64,000 bases of DNA from Halocafeteria seosinensis (Eukaryota; Sar; Bigyra; Bicosoecida). The stretch is taken from NCBI GenBank assembly GCA_001687465.1, contig LVLI01000020.1, forward strand, positions 112,830 through 176,829. The letters are read 5' to 3'. The translations under genes and the position numbers were made by a program. Under the pieces are notes generated by a model. It did not search any database, had not been told where the DNA came from, and worked only from the letters and a program-made list of their open reading frames with translations. Within the stretch, counting starts at the first letter, position 1, and every line of letters starts with the position of its first letter. Below, in pieces: positions 35,289 through 46,361 of the stretch.

Positions 35289-36731
35289 TCAGAACACTCT
35301 CCTCGAAAGATCATCTACCGCAGCAGACTTAGGGGTGTTTTCTCCCAAATCGCCATTTTTCAAGTCCCCTTGCTTCGATTTGCGTAACCTTAAGTTCTCC
35401 GTGGTATGGCTAGCCTTGTTAGCTTCCCCTTTTTGTTGCTTATTTCGTGGTTCCGACTGTTCCTCCTTCTTTTTCTTCCCTAGATTTCTTGCAATTTCGA
35501 TTGCTTTACCAACAAGCAATGCGAACCAATAGTATTGCATCAAGCACAACATCAGTGCCATGACTATTAGAGCGTAGTAGGTCCATAACTGATACTGGGG
35601 AACGGGCAGTGTTCCTACGTAGCCTACATAATCCCTTACAACGGAAGTAATTAGGACAGTAGCGAGGAGTACACGAAAGACGAAAAACATTGCAATCAGT
35701 AATAACCCGTTCAAAACATAAAGTTTCGTCGTTGAACGTCCAAGTTTCCACAGGAACCATCGCACATGCAGAAACGGGGTAGTAATCTCAAAAACCTGTT
35801 AACCGCTTAAAGGGATGAAGAAGAAGGGCCTCCAAAGATAGCGTAACTATATTCAAACCACTTACGTAGAATGTCGACACAATCATCACTCCAGTGGAAG
35901 GTGTGCTACACGTGCAACCAAAGATCGTACCGATACTTATGACATGGTGCGCCAGCATTCCTGGGCTTCCCTTGATGGACCAGTCCATAATGTGCTGTGA
36001 GCAGAGATAACATAAGCGGTGTCGAGATTTGTAGTGAGTACGTTAACCGTAGACATCAACATACCCGGAAGAAATCAAAAACGAAAAAGCCACCGGAAAA
36101 TATGCTGCACCAGAGTCAAACAAGTACTCTTCGACAGGAACGGAACAATAACAATAAAGAAGGTGGCTTACTTTAGCAGCCCGAGCTCATATGTTGAATG
36201 AAACATCAATCTGGCATTGAATATGTGCCACGGAAAAATGGGAATGCTCAAGTATAATCCAATCTGCAGACTATTCCCTTATACATCCCTACACACATAT
36301 ATTGAGTCGATACCCTGTGTACGTACCGTGGATACAGCAGCAGCATGTATCGTGCTGAAGCAATAGTTGTCCCACTTAACCTTGTCGCTCCTGTTCAAGT
36401 TCGTGTAGACGCTACCAAACAGTAGCGGCAGAATGACTCGCTTCAGTAATTGGTCAAACAATCCCCATGCTACTGCTGCCAATGCAACTGCATATAAGAA
36501 TTGAGGCACATCCGTGTACATCTTGTAGAATTCCGGGATGTCCACAATTTCCGTCAAGGGTCGCTGGCTGGGATCATACGCGCCTATCGGGTACCCCAAG
36601 TGTCGCACACGATCCCAGAGTTCAGTTGGGGCCCACCATCGCCGAAAAGGCTCTATATCCGTCGTCGGATCCAAAGGCGCAGCTTGGCGTTCCTTGAAGG
36701 GGTCGAGTTCCAGCGGGTTCAGTACCACCAT
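35289..36731 (-). CDS. TLC-domain membrane protein (TRAM/LAG1/CLN8 type)
   Basis: Exons 36731-36327, 36263-36172, 35994-35866 and 35795-35289. The start is taken as ATGGTGGTACTGAAC at 36731, the first true ATG. TLC hallmarks: DKVKWDNYCFSTIHA, SIPIFPWHIFNARL, STYELGLL, then HHVISIGTIFG and FYVFEITTPFLHVRWFLWK, followed by further membrane helices and a Lys/Glu-rich cytosolic tail. It resembles the TLCD4/TMEM56 group of ER or Golgi lipid-sensing or lipid-modifying proteins. Exon 2 has 92 bp, so joining it to exon 3 (phase 0) leaves the frame one base short (LL to HIMDWS); a missing base or an unseen micro-exon in the 177-bp intron would explain it. All other junctions are in phase. Confidence 0.75.
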
Positions 36732-37148
36732 GTTGACCGTCAAAATCAAGGCTCAGGGTCTAGCTCCAATGAAAAAGTTTACGAGAAACTTGTGCTCCTC
36801 GTAGTGAAGGGAAACGCCAATAAAGTCTCCTTGATGAGCAATGAAGAGGGGTAGTACGGATCGGTCGCACGAGCAGAAATGCTGTTCCTCAGATTCCTCG
36901 CTCCACAACTGCACGATCGCAGGACCACCGCGCGTGATAGAATCTTTCCACTGCCGAGTAGTACAATTGACAACCAGCTTGAGTTCACTTCATCAACGTC
37001 GGGCTTTTCAGAAATGGACTCTGTTGACCCCAAGAAAAGATTGACAGGTACGTACAGGTTTCCTTCGCTTTGATGTTGGCACCAAAAGGAAGGAAGCAAA
37101 GACATTCAGTGTTTGTAGGTCGGAAGAAAAAAGAGAAGGGAAAACATC
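36732..37148. promoter_or_regulatory. Divergent intergenic/promoter region
   Basis: 417 bp between the TLC gene start (minus) and the first Hv1-like gene (plus); it must hold both promoters. No specific element recognised. A minus-strand open frame here lacks family features. Confidence 0.35.
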
Positions 37149-38250
37149 ATGTCGGTACCGTCTGCAAATGATCGTGGTCAGCATCGATTCAACCCCTTGG
37201 AGAGTCGTGCGGAGAGGGTGAGCAGCACCAGATTCCAGGCGGAGCACCCTCAGGGAGGACATGGACAGAAATCATCAAAACCATCTCAAAACAGAGAGGA
37301 TGTGACCGTCAATGTTCTCTACGCCACGAACAATGAGCGCACAAACCCGGCGGCTTCGACTGAAATGATGCACCTCGGTGGAAGTGGGGGCGGACCAATG
37401 AGTCGAACGCGAAGACAGGAAGATGATAAACGAACAGACGCGACGAAAGCGACAAGTAGACCGTTTGGGTTACCCTCCACGCGTTACGAAATAGGAAAGA
37501 TGTTGGACAGTCACGCAATTCAACTATGTATCCTGGTTCTCCTGATTGTGGACGTTTGCGCTATTGTAACCGAAACGACAGTAGCTCACATTTGTCATGA
37601 AGAATTGCACTCACTCTTTTACTTGAGTGTTGCAATTTTATCACTATTTCTCTTCCAACAGATTGCCTTAATGGTCTGCTTCGATGTGGAGTTTTTCAAG
37701 AAGGTAGGTATCCACAACTCATGATACAAGGTACCTCGTTGACGTGATGGTTGTCTTCACGCCCTCGCAGCCTCTTTATGTTTTGGATGTTGTAGTCGTT
37801 CTCGTTGCTCTAGTATTAGAACTCACAATCGAAGATCCGGAAGGGGGACTATTGATCGTCTTGATGTTATGGAGAGCTGTAAGAGTGGTCCACGGAGTTG
37901 CTGTCAGCGTAGAAACTGGCCACGAATCGAATCCTCATGTAAAGAAGGAAATTGAGGAAATTCGGGAGCAGAAAATGACCATGAGCGGATATACGTACAT
38001 CGTTGCAAGATGCCAACAGATGAAACAAGCTGCTCGAGTGATTCAACAAGCTTATTGGAAGCACTCCCTACGACTCAAGCAAAAGCAACTGAGTGTGTCC
38101 GGACCAAGTGCGGTTTTGGAAAAACAGATGGCAAGCCTTCGATATAGACTCAAACGGTGTACCCGCATACTTGTAGTACAGCGTTGTGACATCTTGCTCG
38201 AAGATGACGAGAACATACGGATGGAGCATCATAAGCTCCTCACCTATTAG
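37149..38250 (+). CDS. Hv1-like voltage-gated proton channel, copy 1
   Basis: Exons 37149-37703 and 37771-38250 (intron 67 bp, phase 0, between S2 and S3) give 344 residues. A polar head of about 115 residues precedes four voltage-sensor helices and no pore domain, the Hv1/VSOP layout. S1 has Asp135 and Glu142 (VDVCAIVTE), spaced like human Asp112/Glu119, the selectivity site. S2 keeps the gating-site Phe (Phe167) but has Gln170 and Leu174 where human Hv1 has Glu153 and Lys157. S3 has Asp191 and Glu202. S4 reads LMLWRAVRVVHG: Met217, Arg220, Arg223, so the first of the three S4 arginines is Met. The C-terminal tail has an IQ-like motif (AARVIQQAYWKHSLR) and helical segments. Proton conduction is inferred from S1 and S4 only. 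Confidence 0.85.
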
Positions 38251-39416
38251 CTTCTCCATTTACTCAAGCTCTCGAGACGGGAATGCCGTATACAAATGCG
38301 TCTGCCTTATGGGGCAACCGGGATAGACAGGATGAGTGAGTAGGGACGTATATTTTTCGGAAAAAGGTATCGTTCCGTGAACGTGAACTTTGAGAGTCTA
38401 CTTGTGCCGTAAATTCGATTACGCGGGAATGATTGAGAAATACTCTCACCTTGTCCAAGCCCATCCGAAACACTGTGAGGTTTGAAAGTCGGATTCATGA
38501 GAACACATCGAGTGCGAAGAAAGTATCACCACGATGAAAGCATGCTCTCACACAAGTTGCGAGGGACGTTCACGGTTCTGTCAAAACAACGTTCCACGGT
38601 TTCAGATTGTTTCTTGAACCAATGAACTACAGCAGGCACTTCATTTGGGGATGATTTGGAGACGTGGTGCCGTTCAATCCGTTCATACTAACCAAAAGCA
38701 AAAGGGGATATCCGTGGATGTCAAGCTTACACATGGCATTTCCCTGAATCGGGCTTTTGCAACTTAACAAGTTGTAAATAACTTGCCAAGTTGCAATTCC
38801 AATTAACTTCTTACCTGACGAAGTTTACCACAACTACAATGAATCCTACTAATCGTTGGGGCCTCGTTTCGGGTATAAGCACCAGCTTAATTGCTCCATG
38901 CCCTTAGGGAGAGAATAACAGTTGGTACTTTAAGGCGCCGGAGTACGAGGCGATACAGTAGTTCTCTAAGCGAAAGGTACAAGCAGCCACTGGATTCTTC
39001 TGGGTACGTAAGAGTCATTACGCGACCTGGAGCTGCACCGCATGCACAGTCCCTTATTGTCAGGGTACTAGTCCCTTGCAGACATACTTCGGCAGCTTCG
39101 GAAAACGGACTGGAACCTGCAGGCTGCACATTGTTCAGTTTAGTTGTGTAGCCCGTGTACGATAAGAATAAGACTTCCAAAGAATCATCACCCAGCTGTG
39201 CATGCCACCAGCACGTAAAATACCATCCAGCTTTTATTCCAGACAATAAATTCGTCGACGACGTCAAGTTACCCCACTTGTGAACAACAAGACCAAGACC
39301 GACGACTAAAGTCGGTAATACGACTGATTCGCGAAGATTGAAAGCATGTATTGCACCTCATTTAAATCGTCAAAAAATTGGCTATTCGGTGAGTGCCTTT
39401 CAATGCGCCAATAATC
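38251..39416. other. Region between the Hv1 copies, one unexplained open frame
   Basis: About 1.2 kb. On the minus strand a frame stays open from about 39356 to 38887 (GIKAGWYFTCWWHAQLG, LEVLFLSYTGYTTKLN) without an ATG; composition is protein-like, with paired Cys and Trp, but no family is recognised. It may be an internal exon of an unseen gene or chance. Nothing else is seen. Confidence 0.25.
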
Positions 39417-40778
39417 ATGCCGGAACCCCAAAAAGACCCTTCAGAGGTCAGCGAACACGGACCCGAACAGCGCGCTGGAACGTCCATACAGGAAGATAAC
39501 ATTAATATAGAGGTCCATACCACCAAAACTGATGCCAAAAAGGGACGCCGTGCAAGCAGTGTAATGAATGAACAACCGGATGACCCTTCCAGCCCCACGG
39601 AGAACCAGGGCTGGGGACTTATGACAGATATGAGCACAGGGCTCTATGAGGTGCTTTTCAAGTGTAAGTCGGCACGATTTTCAACCAGCCTTGGTGCGAG
39701 GAAGATACCCGTCTCCTACCTGCAGCGGAAGCGCGGCCGCCGATAAGCAGCTCCGGAGTGAAATTCCGGCACCATCCAGTGAAATGGCTCCAAGGACTGA
39801 ATTTCAGATCCACACGTATGGCTATCGGTGTCTACACGGAAAGCCACCTTGTTCAATTGGCTATGCTCGTACTCATCATCGTAGACGTGGCTGCTGTCTT
39901 TGGGGAACTCCTGATGCACAATCTGTGCCACCATGATCACGTAAGTTCCAACCACCCGTTTGTTGCTTTGGACAACATAGAGGTTGCTTTACATTTGCTC
40001 TTGAACACAGACTGTGGAAGAGACGACGCATATCTTAAGAATTGTCAGTCTGACTGCTCTGTCAGTTTTTCTATTCCAGCAACTTTTATTGATCTATGCT
40101 TATGGAGCCCATTTCTTTATGAAACCGATGTACGTCCTGGATTTCGTCATTGTTCTAGGGTCTATCATACTGGAGACTGCGCTAAGTGATCCTTCGGGAG
40201 GTCTGCTAGTAGTTTTGATGCTTTGGAGAGGAGTGCGGGTGGTACACGGCTTTGCTGTTAGTCTCGAAACGGAGCAACATGCTGTCGACAAATACAGAGA
40301 GAAATCAGAGAGACTGAGAACGATGTTGACAAACATTTTTAGCTACGAATTCACTATGTTCAGGGTACACAATATGAAACAAGCAGCTCGGAGAATTCAG
40401 TACGCTTATTTGCAGCATTTGGTCAGGAATAAGAGAGAAGAGAAACATGCAATACTGAGAAATGCCCAGTTAGATCCCGATATCGCATCTGATGAAGCAG
40501 AGAAACAACTATCCGAAGAAGATGCCAAGCGCTATTCTGAGTTGCGCCGTCAAATCCATACGGCTACAGAAAGAATTGACCGTATGAAGCTAGGCCTTCC
40601 ATTGTTTAATCTTGCCGTTGCTATCCAACGGGAGGAGGGTACGTTTGAACTCCAGAGCAAGCGGAGATTCGGAGAGGAAGAAGACGCTACTGGAATCGAG
40701 ACCGAAGGAAGTATCAAGAGAAGTGAAAGCATGGTTGATTTGGTTATGAACAAGTGGCATCAAGACGATTTTGAATGA
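39417..40778 (+). CDS. Hv1-like voltage-gated proton channel, copy 2
   Basis: Exons 39417-39663, 39726-39940 and 40011-40778 (introns 62 and 70 bp) give 409 residues. The same voltage-sensor layout as copy 1: S1 Asp136 and Glu143 (VDVAAVFGE), S2 Phe174, Gln177, Leu181 (VFLFQQLLLI), S3 Asp198 and Glu209, S4 LMLWRGVRVVHG with Met224, Arg227, Arg230, His233. It shares every unusual substitution with copy 1, so the pair arose from one already altered ancestor. Intron positions differ: copy 2 has one before S1 and one in the S1-S2 loop, and none at the copy 1 position. The cytosolic tail is longer, with an IQ-like AARRIQYAYLQHLVR and a charged coiled-coil-like region. Confidence 0.87.
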
Positions 40779-41001
40779 CACTAAAAGTAATTCGTGTTCT
40801 ACGTGCGCCATTGTTGATTCCACTACTGTCTACAATGTCCGAACACCACTGTTGGTATCAAAAATCAACTTGCAATTATGTTCATTAAAATAACTGTTTC
40901 ACTGTTGGGTCCTTGTTGCACTAGCCTTTGCACGACTCATACTCTTCAACCATTCCTGTGTAACATCGTGCAATAGTATACCACAAGTGTCAAGAGCCAG
41001 A

Positions 41002-42483
41002 TCAATACAAGCAAACAATACGTACCTCCTCAACCTGTGATTCTGCAGCTTGTTTCGCCTTCGCTAGGGATTCTCCAAATGGCGGATAACAAACCCCTTG
41101 CTCAGTAATGATGCCTGTGATAAACTCTGCTGGCGTAATATCGAATGCAGGGTTGTATACCTGAACTCCATTCGGTGCGATATTAGTCTCCCCCACGTGC
41201 GTAACCTCGCTGGCATGCCTTTCTTCTATCGGAATATCAAAGCCTCTCTTCGTAGCGAGGTCAATTGTCGAAGTGGGCACGGTAGCGTACACAGGAATGT
41301 TGTTTGCTTTAGCACATACTGCTAGCTTGTATGTCCCAATTTTATTAGCCACATCTCCGTTAGCAGCGACTCTGTCAGCGCCAAATATTACTGCATCCAC
41401 TTTACCTTGAAGCATTAACAGTCCTGAGGCATTATCAGCTATTAGAGACATAGATACACCAGCCATCTGAAGCTCGTAAGCAGTCAGTCGGGCTCCCTGT
41501 AATCGAGGCCTAGTCTCATCAACCCACACATGAACGTTTTTGCCCGTTTTGTGTGATTCAAAAATAACTCCTAACGCAGTTCCAACGTCCACGGTTGCCA
41601 AGAACCCGGTGTTACAGTGATGAACCAGACGAGCGCCTTGGGGTATTAGACTGGCCCCAAACTGCGCCATCCGAAGATTACAGTTTACGTCTTGCACGAA
41701 AAGAACATGAGCCTCATTTAGTAGCTGCTTTGCGATTGTTTTCAACTGACACCCCTCTCTGCGCACAAATTATATTTTCCTCGATATATCTGGACGCCCA
41801 GCACAGTAATTTCTAAGCACACTAACATATTGCTCATTTCCGTTGCAATGTTCAACATCCTGTCGGTAGCCTGGATCGACACACAAGAACGGTGGCGTCC
41901 ATATATCAGCATAATTGGTGCGGCCATCATTGATCCGTACCCATGTTAGATTGACAGCTGTTGGCCTTGCATCGTCTAAAACCTCTTTGCTCTGCTTTAA
42001 TGTCTGAATGAAAGTTGGCCTGCAGAATCAGCAACATTCCAATTATTAATGGATGAATAATTCCATCCTCTCGTTGTACAGTACTGACATATCCACTTGC
42101 GCATTCTCCTTGATGATTTCAGCGGCTGCAATCACCATTCCATAGGCTCCTGTGGCTCCAATCGCAGGGGCTCCACGAACCACCATGGAGCGAATCCCCT
42201 CGGCCACCTGCTGCGTCGTGGTGCATTCCACGAATTGTTGTCCGCCGTGTGGTAACACTCTCTGGTCCAGAAGGTACACTCGTCCCTGGAGGACCGCTGT
42301 TTCGACATCCACTGGTGTGGTTTGCTGCTGCGAATTGGACGGGGAAGGAGGGTGAGTATCTGCCCCTGTCAACCAGAAAACACTTCGGGCATGCTGTGGA
42401 GCAATTATGGAGTATCGCGAAGGCGGTTCGGCCACGAGATCATCCGGGATCTCGAGCAAGGGATGACAAGACGACGACGCCAT
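41002..42483 (-). CDS. mtnA: S-methyl-5-thioribose-1-phosphate isomerase
   Basis: Isomerises methylthioribose-1-phosphate to methylthioribulose-1-phosphate in the methionine salvage pathway. Exons 42483-42089, 42019-41941, 41870-41823 and 41745-41002 join in phase to 421 residues, a little longer than usual because of an N-terminal Ser/Gln-rich insert. Motifs: [25 protein letters not shown], catalytic Cys in HHCNTG, and catalytic Asp in [18 protein letters not shown]. The first intron uses a GTCAGT donor and the third a GTGTGC donor, both weak but required for the family sequence. The C-terminus may instead splice at GAGGAG/GTACGT near 41025; the ORF stop is used here. It converges on Hv1 copy 2, with 223 bp between stops. 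Confidence 0.95.
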
Positions 42484-43240
42484 TTTCGTTTCCTTGCAAA
42501 CAAGATGGTATACTCTCTACCCCGCATTCACGACAAGTACACAGCCCATAGGGTGTTAGTAACACTAAATACCGTCGAGGTGGGGCTTTGTGAAGATGGC
42601 TTCAAGCCAGTCTGAGGTTCCAGTGACACGTTGTTATTCGAGTCAGAAGTGGTCCGAGGGGAATAGTATTTGGAGATCTATATCTGCAGCATGAATTCGA
42701 AGTGGAACCGCACTTTATTTCTTAAGCACTTGGGCAAAGCTTCGCTGAGTGAGAACCTTGATATTCATACGGACTTGTGCCACTTCAGTGACTTTTCAGT
42801 CTGGAAGTGAAGCGAGAAACCAGTGCAGCGGCAACAAAGTCCAATTTCTTCTACATATTCAACAAAATTCGCATCAAGTTTTTGCAACACACACTATATC
42901 GAAAATTTCTGGTACTCACTGACAAGCTAATTCAGAAAACTTCAACTTGCGACCGAAACCCTGGCATTAATTAACTAACTACCCATGACAAGTCCCTGTT
43001 AGTGGAGTGATTGATTAGAGTGGTTACGTTGCTTCGATTAGGGTAGACTTTACAGAGTAGAGATTCAATGGTCAATTACGTTCTGGGCTGCTTGTGCCAG
43101 TTGATACGACTTTTTGACGCATCTAACGGCTGCTACCGTTAATTCCAACAGGCAAGCTAGCTATACGATGGATCTGTGACAAGGCGCATGCATGCACTCA
43201 CTGATTTCAATAGGACTGGCTTTATACTGAAAAACGGAAG
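42484..43240. other. Intergenic region, no gene seen
   Basis: Divergent spacer between mtnA and the KEN-box protein gene; probably carries both promoters. No specific element recognised. Confidence 0.3.
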
Positions 43241-44986
43241 ATGATCTCCCAGCAACAGCAGACGCGAGAAGGGAAAGTAAGATCTCCTCCAGCACAAGAT
43301 GGGGTGCCGTCTGTCGGCGCCCCTCCGCCATTAGATGGCACAAAGGGCTATTCACCACCGGTGTCAACAGTAACCGAAGAGGATAAAGAAAATAATCCTC
43401 GCGTCTTGATGCGTTCCACTTCGGACAGTGTCGGGCACTTTCCGAAGCCTGCAGAGGATGAGCGGCGTCCACTAACGCCACGCAATCATCAAGAATCGAG
43501 CCTATCGCATTTGAACAAGCTGGGCCAACTGAGCCAAACTTATGGCTATCTCAAGTCGCGGCGGTCAACAATGAAGAAAGGTGCTGTCCGCTCTATGGGT
43601 GCTGAAATTAAGTCTCGAGAGAAAAAGGAGCAGCAGACAAACAACAAGCAAGACACAAACAAGACCCCTAGTAGATGTATTCCCCATGTGAAGCCTATTT
43701 CGTTTAGTCAACATGGTGATAAAACGAGAGATATGATGGGAGAGGGAGATAAAGCATTCAACTCAGTACGGGGAAGAACGCTGCAACACAACCAAGATCT
43801 CCCTTTTGCACTTCCTTGGGAGATTACCAGGCAATTCAACACTCGTAAAGACGATATGTCCGGCCACAATGGCGAAACTGACGCGGGCTCATTCACTCCT
43901 TCAAGGGGATTCAATACAAGGAAATTGCATGACTCGCGGAGTACTGCTCCCCAACGTGTTCCCCGTACATACAGACCACACACGACTAAGAAAATTGCTA
44001 CGCTTCAGGATAAAGAGAAGGTTGCTTCTCGCATTGTAAATGCTGCGAGCACTCCAGATAGCTTCTTGCAAAGGACATTAAAGAGATTTCGGGAAAAAAC
44101 TTCCCGAGAGTCTCCTCCCACCAAGGGACCGCCATCTCGAGTGGGTACAGCCTCACGATTTTCCACAAGGTCCAAGAAGCTTCAGCGATCGTGCCATAAG
44201 AATACTGTACCTTCAGCAAGCCGAAGAAAAACAGCGGCAGAGAATGAAAGCGTTACGCTGAAATTGGATTTTGATACCAATCTTGAAGACACTCAAGATC
44301 AGGCCAACTTTGTAGCTCCACCGTCCGTTGATTTATCCAGCATCCATCTTGAGAGTACGTATCAAGATGAACAGCAGCAGCCTTCAACTCCTTATGGGGA
44401 TGAAAGCCTTCGCCAACATAGCGTCGATGAAGAAGAGCCTGTCAAAACCATGATGTCCCAGTTATCGTTGTTTTCTATGGCATCTTCCACCACCAACTCA
44501 GTCTTCGAGGAAGTTAGCAATAGCTCGTATAACCGAGGAACCTCAGATCCCGTAGGAAGAAAACTCGAAGCCAGTACCGAAAGTGACAACTCTTCGGCTA
44601 ACTTAATGAGTGTCCTTTCCTTCCTGCCGAGTCGGGAATTGTCACACACGAATGCGAGTATCCCGGCCCCTTGCGCTTCCCAACGACGTACGGCGTCAAA
44701 CGGTTACCATTTTTCTCGGGGTGAACCGTCACCAAGGAATCCTGGAAGTAGTCCGTTGGCAAAACGGTCATTTTCCGAAAGACGCGGACGAAACCCAAGT
44801 TCAAGGGTGCCATCGTCATCCATGAGGACACGATCAGCTACTAAAACTCCGAGCAAAAGCACAGACTCAAAGAAGAAAAAAAAGCCACGTAGCAGACGCT
44901 CCCGTAACTTACCGAGCCGTCAGGCGAGGACTAAGGCACTCCAACGTATTAGTTCCAATAGTAGTAGAACATCTAGAAAGAAATAA
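43241..44986 (+). CDS. Basic disordered protein with KEN box (581 aa)
   Basis: Single-exon ORF with a true ATG. The product is highly basic, rich in Ser, Thr, Arg, Lys and Pro, predicted disordered throughout, and ends in a Lys/Arg/Ser-rich tail with KKKKKPRSRRSR, a likely nuclear localisation signal. Residues 48-53 read DKENNP, a textbook APC/C KEN degron with the favoured Asp before and Pro after it. Many SP/TP sites suggest kinase regulation. No folded domain is recognised. The composition would suit a chromatin, mitotic or microtubule-associated substrate, but that is inference from the degron alone. Confidence 0.7.
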   Translation: MISQQQQTREGKVRSPPAQDGVPSVGAPPPLDGTKGYSPPVSTVTEEDKENNPRVLMRSTSDSVGHFPKPAEDERRPLTPRNHQESSLSHLNKLGQLSQTYGYLKSRRSTMKKGAVRSMGAEIKSREKKEQQTNNKQDTNKTPSRCIPHVKPISFSQHGDKTRDMMGEGDKAFNSVRGRTLQHNQDLPFALPWEITRQFNTRKDDMSGHNGETDAGSFTPSRGFNTRKLHDSRSTAPQRVPRTYRPHTTKKIATLQDKEKVASRIVNAASTPDSFLQRTLKRFREKTSRESPPTKGPPSRVGTASRFSTRSKKLQRSCHKNTVPSASRRKTAAENESVTLKLDFDTNLEDTQDQANFVAPPSVDLSSIHLESTYQDEQQQPSTPYGDESLRQHSVDEEEPVKTMMSQLSLFSMASSTTNSVFEEVSNSSYNRGTSDPVGRKLEASTESDNSSANLMSVLSFLPSRELSHTNASIPAPCASQRRTASNGYHFSRGEPSPRNPGSSPLAKRSFSERRGRNPSSRVPSSSMRTRSATKTPSKSTDSKKKKKPRSRRSRNLPSRQARTKALQRISSNSSRTSRKK

Positions 44987-45212
44987 TGTTAATTGACAAC
45001 GTGTTGTACAAGCTAAGGAAAAGATCTGCATTGGTAACGGACTAAAGAATGGGTTTCTTCCAACGATGTTCCATTGCTTTTGTGTGAAGGTTTCAGTTCC
45101 AGGCAGCATGCAGAAAGAGTATATACCGCATATATACACAATTCGACACACATTTACTTTTGTACGCACACAGACAGTGTTATTTATCTATAGCGACTCT
45201 CGCATTTCACCT

Positions 45213-46361
45213 TTACTTCTTTAAAGCACCAAGCGACGGGAAGGCGTTTGGATCCCTCACTTGGACAGGTGCCTTGGGACCATCGCCTCGTCCACCGCGA
45301 CCACCACCGCGCCCGCGCTCGCCTCCACGACCACGCTCTCCACCACGCCCACGTTCACCGCCTCGACCTCTTTCACCACGACCACGTTCGCCTCCACGAC
45401 CACGTTCACCACCACTTCTTGGCCTTTCACCTTCCTCTCCACGGCCACGACCACCGCCGCGTCCACCACCACGACCACCACCGCGCCCCCTTCCTCGGCC
45501 ACGGTCATCATCACTTCTTATGGAAAATCCAAGTTCTTTCAAGTCCATTCGGTTCTTACTAGCATCTCTTTCCTGTTGTCTTTCGTGCTTGGATTTCTGT
45601 TTACCTGGGCCGATGAGAGTAGCGAGTTCTTTATCTTCCTCCTCTACAGCCTTCTTACTGAGAACTTTCACGCCGGAAGTATCAAACTCTACTTTGGCAT
45701 CTTCCTGAGGTTTGAATTCTTCACCGCGTCGCTTTTCCTCTAGCATCTGCTGGTATTCCTCCCACGACATCTGCTTTTCTTCTTCCTCTTCTTCTTCAGT
45801 CTTTTCGGCGGATGCATCTTTGTCTTCAGCAGGTTCGCGTGTCTTTTGCTCAGCTGCTTTTATCGCTGATTCCGCATTTCCGGCTTCAGACAGCTTCTTT
45901 GTTTCTAAGCTTTCTTCACGGCTACCCTTGCGTGGTTCACGCCCTTTACTTTTGGCGGAGTGGCGATCGAAACCCCCATGCTTTTCTGCACTGCCACGAG
46001 CTCCCGCTGGTCTGCCACCTCGGGCGCCTCCACCTCGGCCACGTCCACCACGGGTGCTGCATCCGACAAATACACGAACTCACAACAGTTAGACTCGTAC
46101 CAAGTGTGAAGAAAACAACAAGATTCCTTACCTTTTTGGCTTTTCACCGCGGTTGGGGCGCTCAGCTGCATCTTCATTAAGAGTGCCAGCCGACTCTTTC
46201 GCTACTTTCTGGTCTTGTGTAGGAGGACCGCCTTCATCCCCGCTTTCGGGATCACTGTCCAAGGCTGCGAAATACTGCGAATGATAAAGAAACACGAAGA
46301 ATAGTGCAGAGTGAGAGTCCAACAGGACTCCAGAAAGGGGCAATGAACCTACGTTCGGCAT
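45213..46361 (-). CDS. Stm1/SERBP1-like RGG-rich ribosome/RNA-binding protein
   Basis: Identified exons: 46361 (or an upstream exon) to 46353, 46274-46132 and 46056-45213. The N-terminal signature NLFEMPN-YFAALDSDPESGDEG spans the first junction and matches Stm1-type N-termini; the true first exon may lie further upstream, since ATGCCGAAC would be a nine-base exon and an acceptor (TTGCCCAG) lies just before it. Then come FDRHSAKSKGRE, a long Glu/Lys region, MSWEEYQQMLEEKRRGEEF (the conserved MTLEEYE-type motif of the HABP4/PAI-RBP1 family), and a C-terminal run of about 75 residues of RGG and GERGRG repeats before DPNAFPSLGALKK. Family members bind ribosomes and mRNA, often on dormant ribosomes. 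It converges on the KEN-box gene. Confidence 0.82.

Noticed and set aside
36779-37105. Minus-strand ORF in the TLC/Hv1 intergenic gap
   Set aside because: Sits in the divergent promoter region and shows no family pattern.
45160-45743. Plus-strand Pro/Arg-rich and Thr-rich ORFs
   Set aside because: Antisense shadows of the RGG-repeat exon of the Stm1/SERBP1-like gene.
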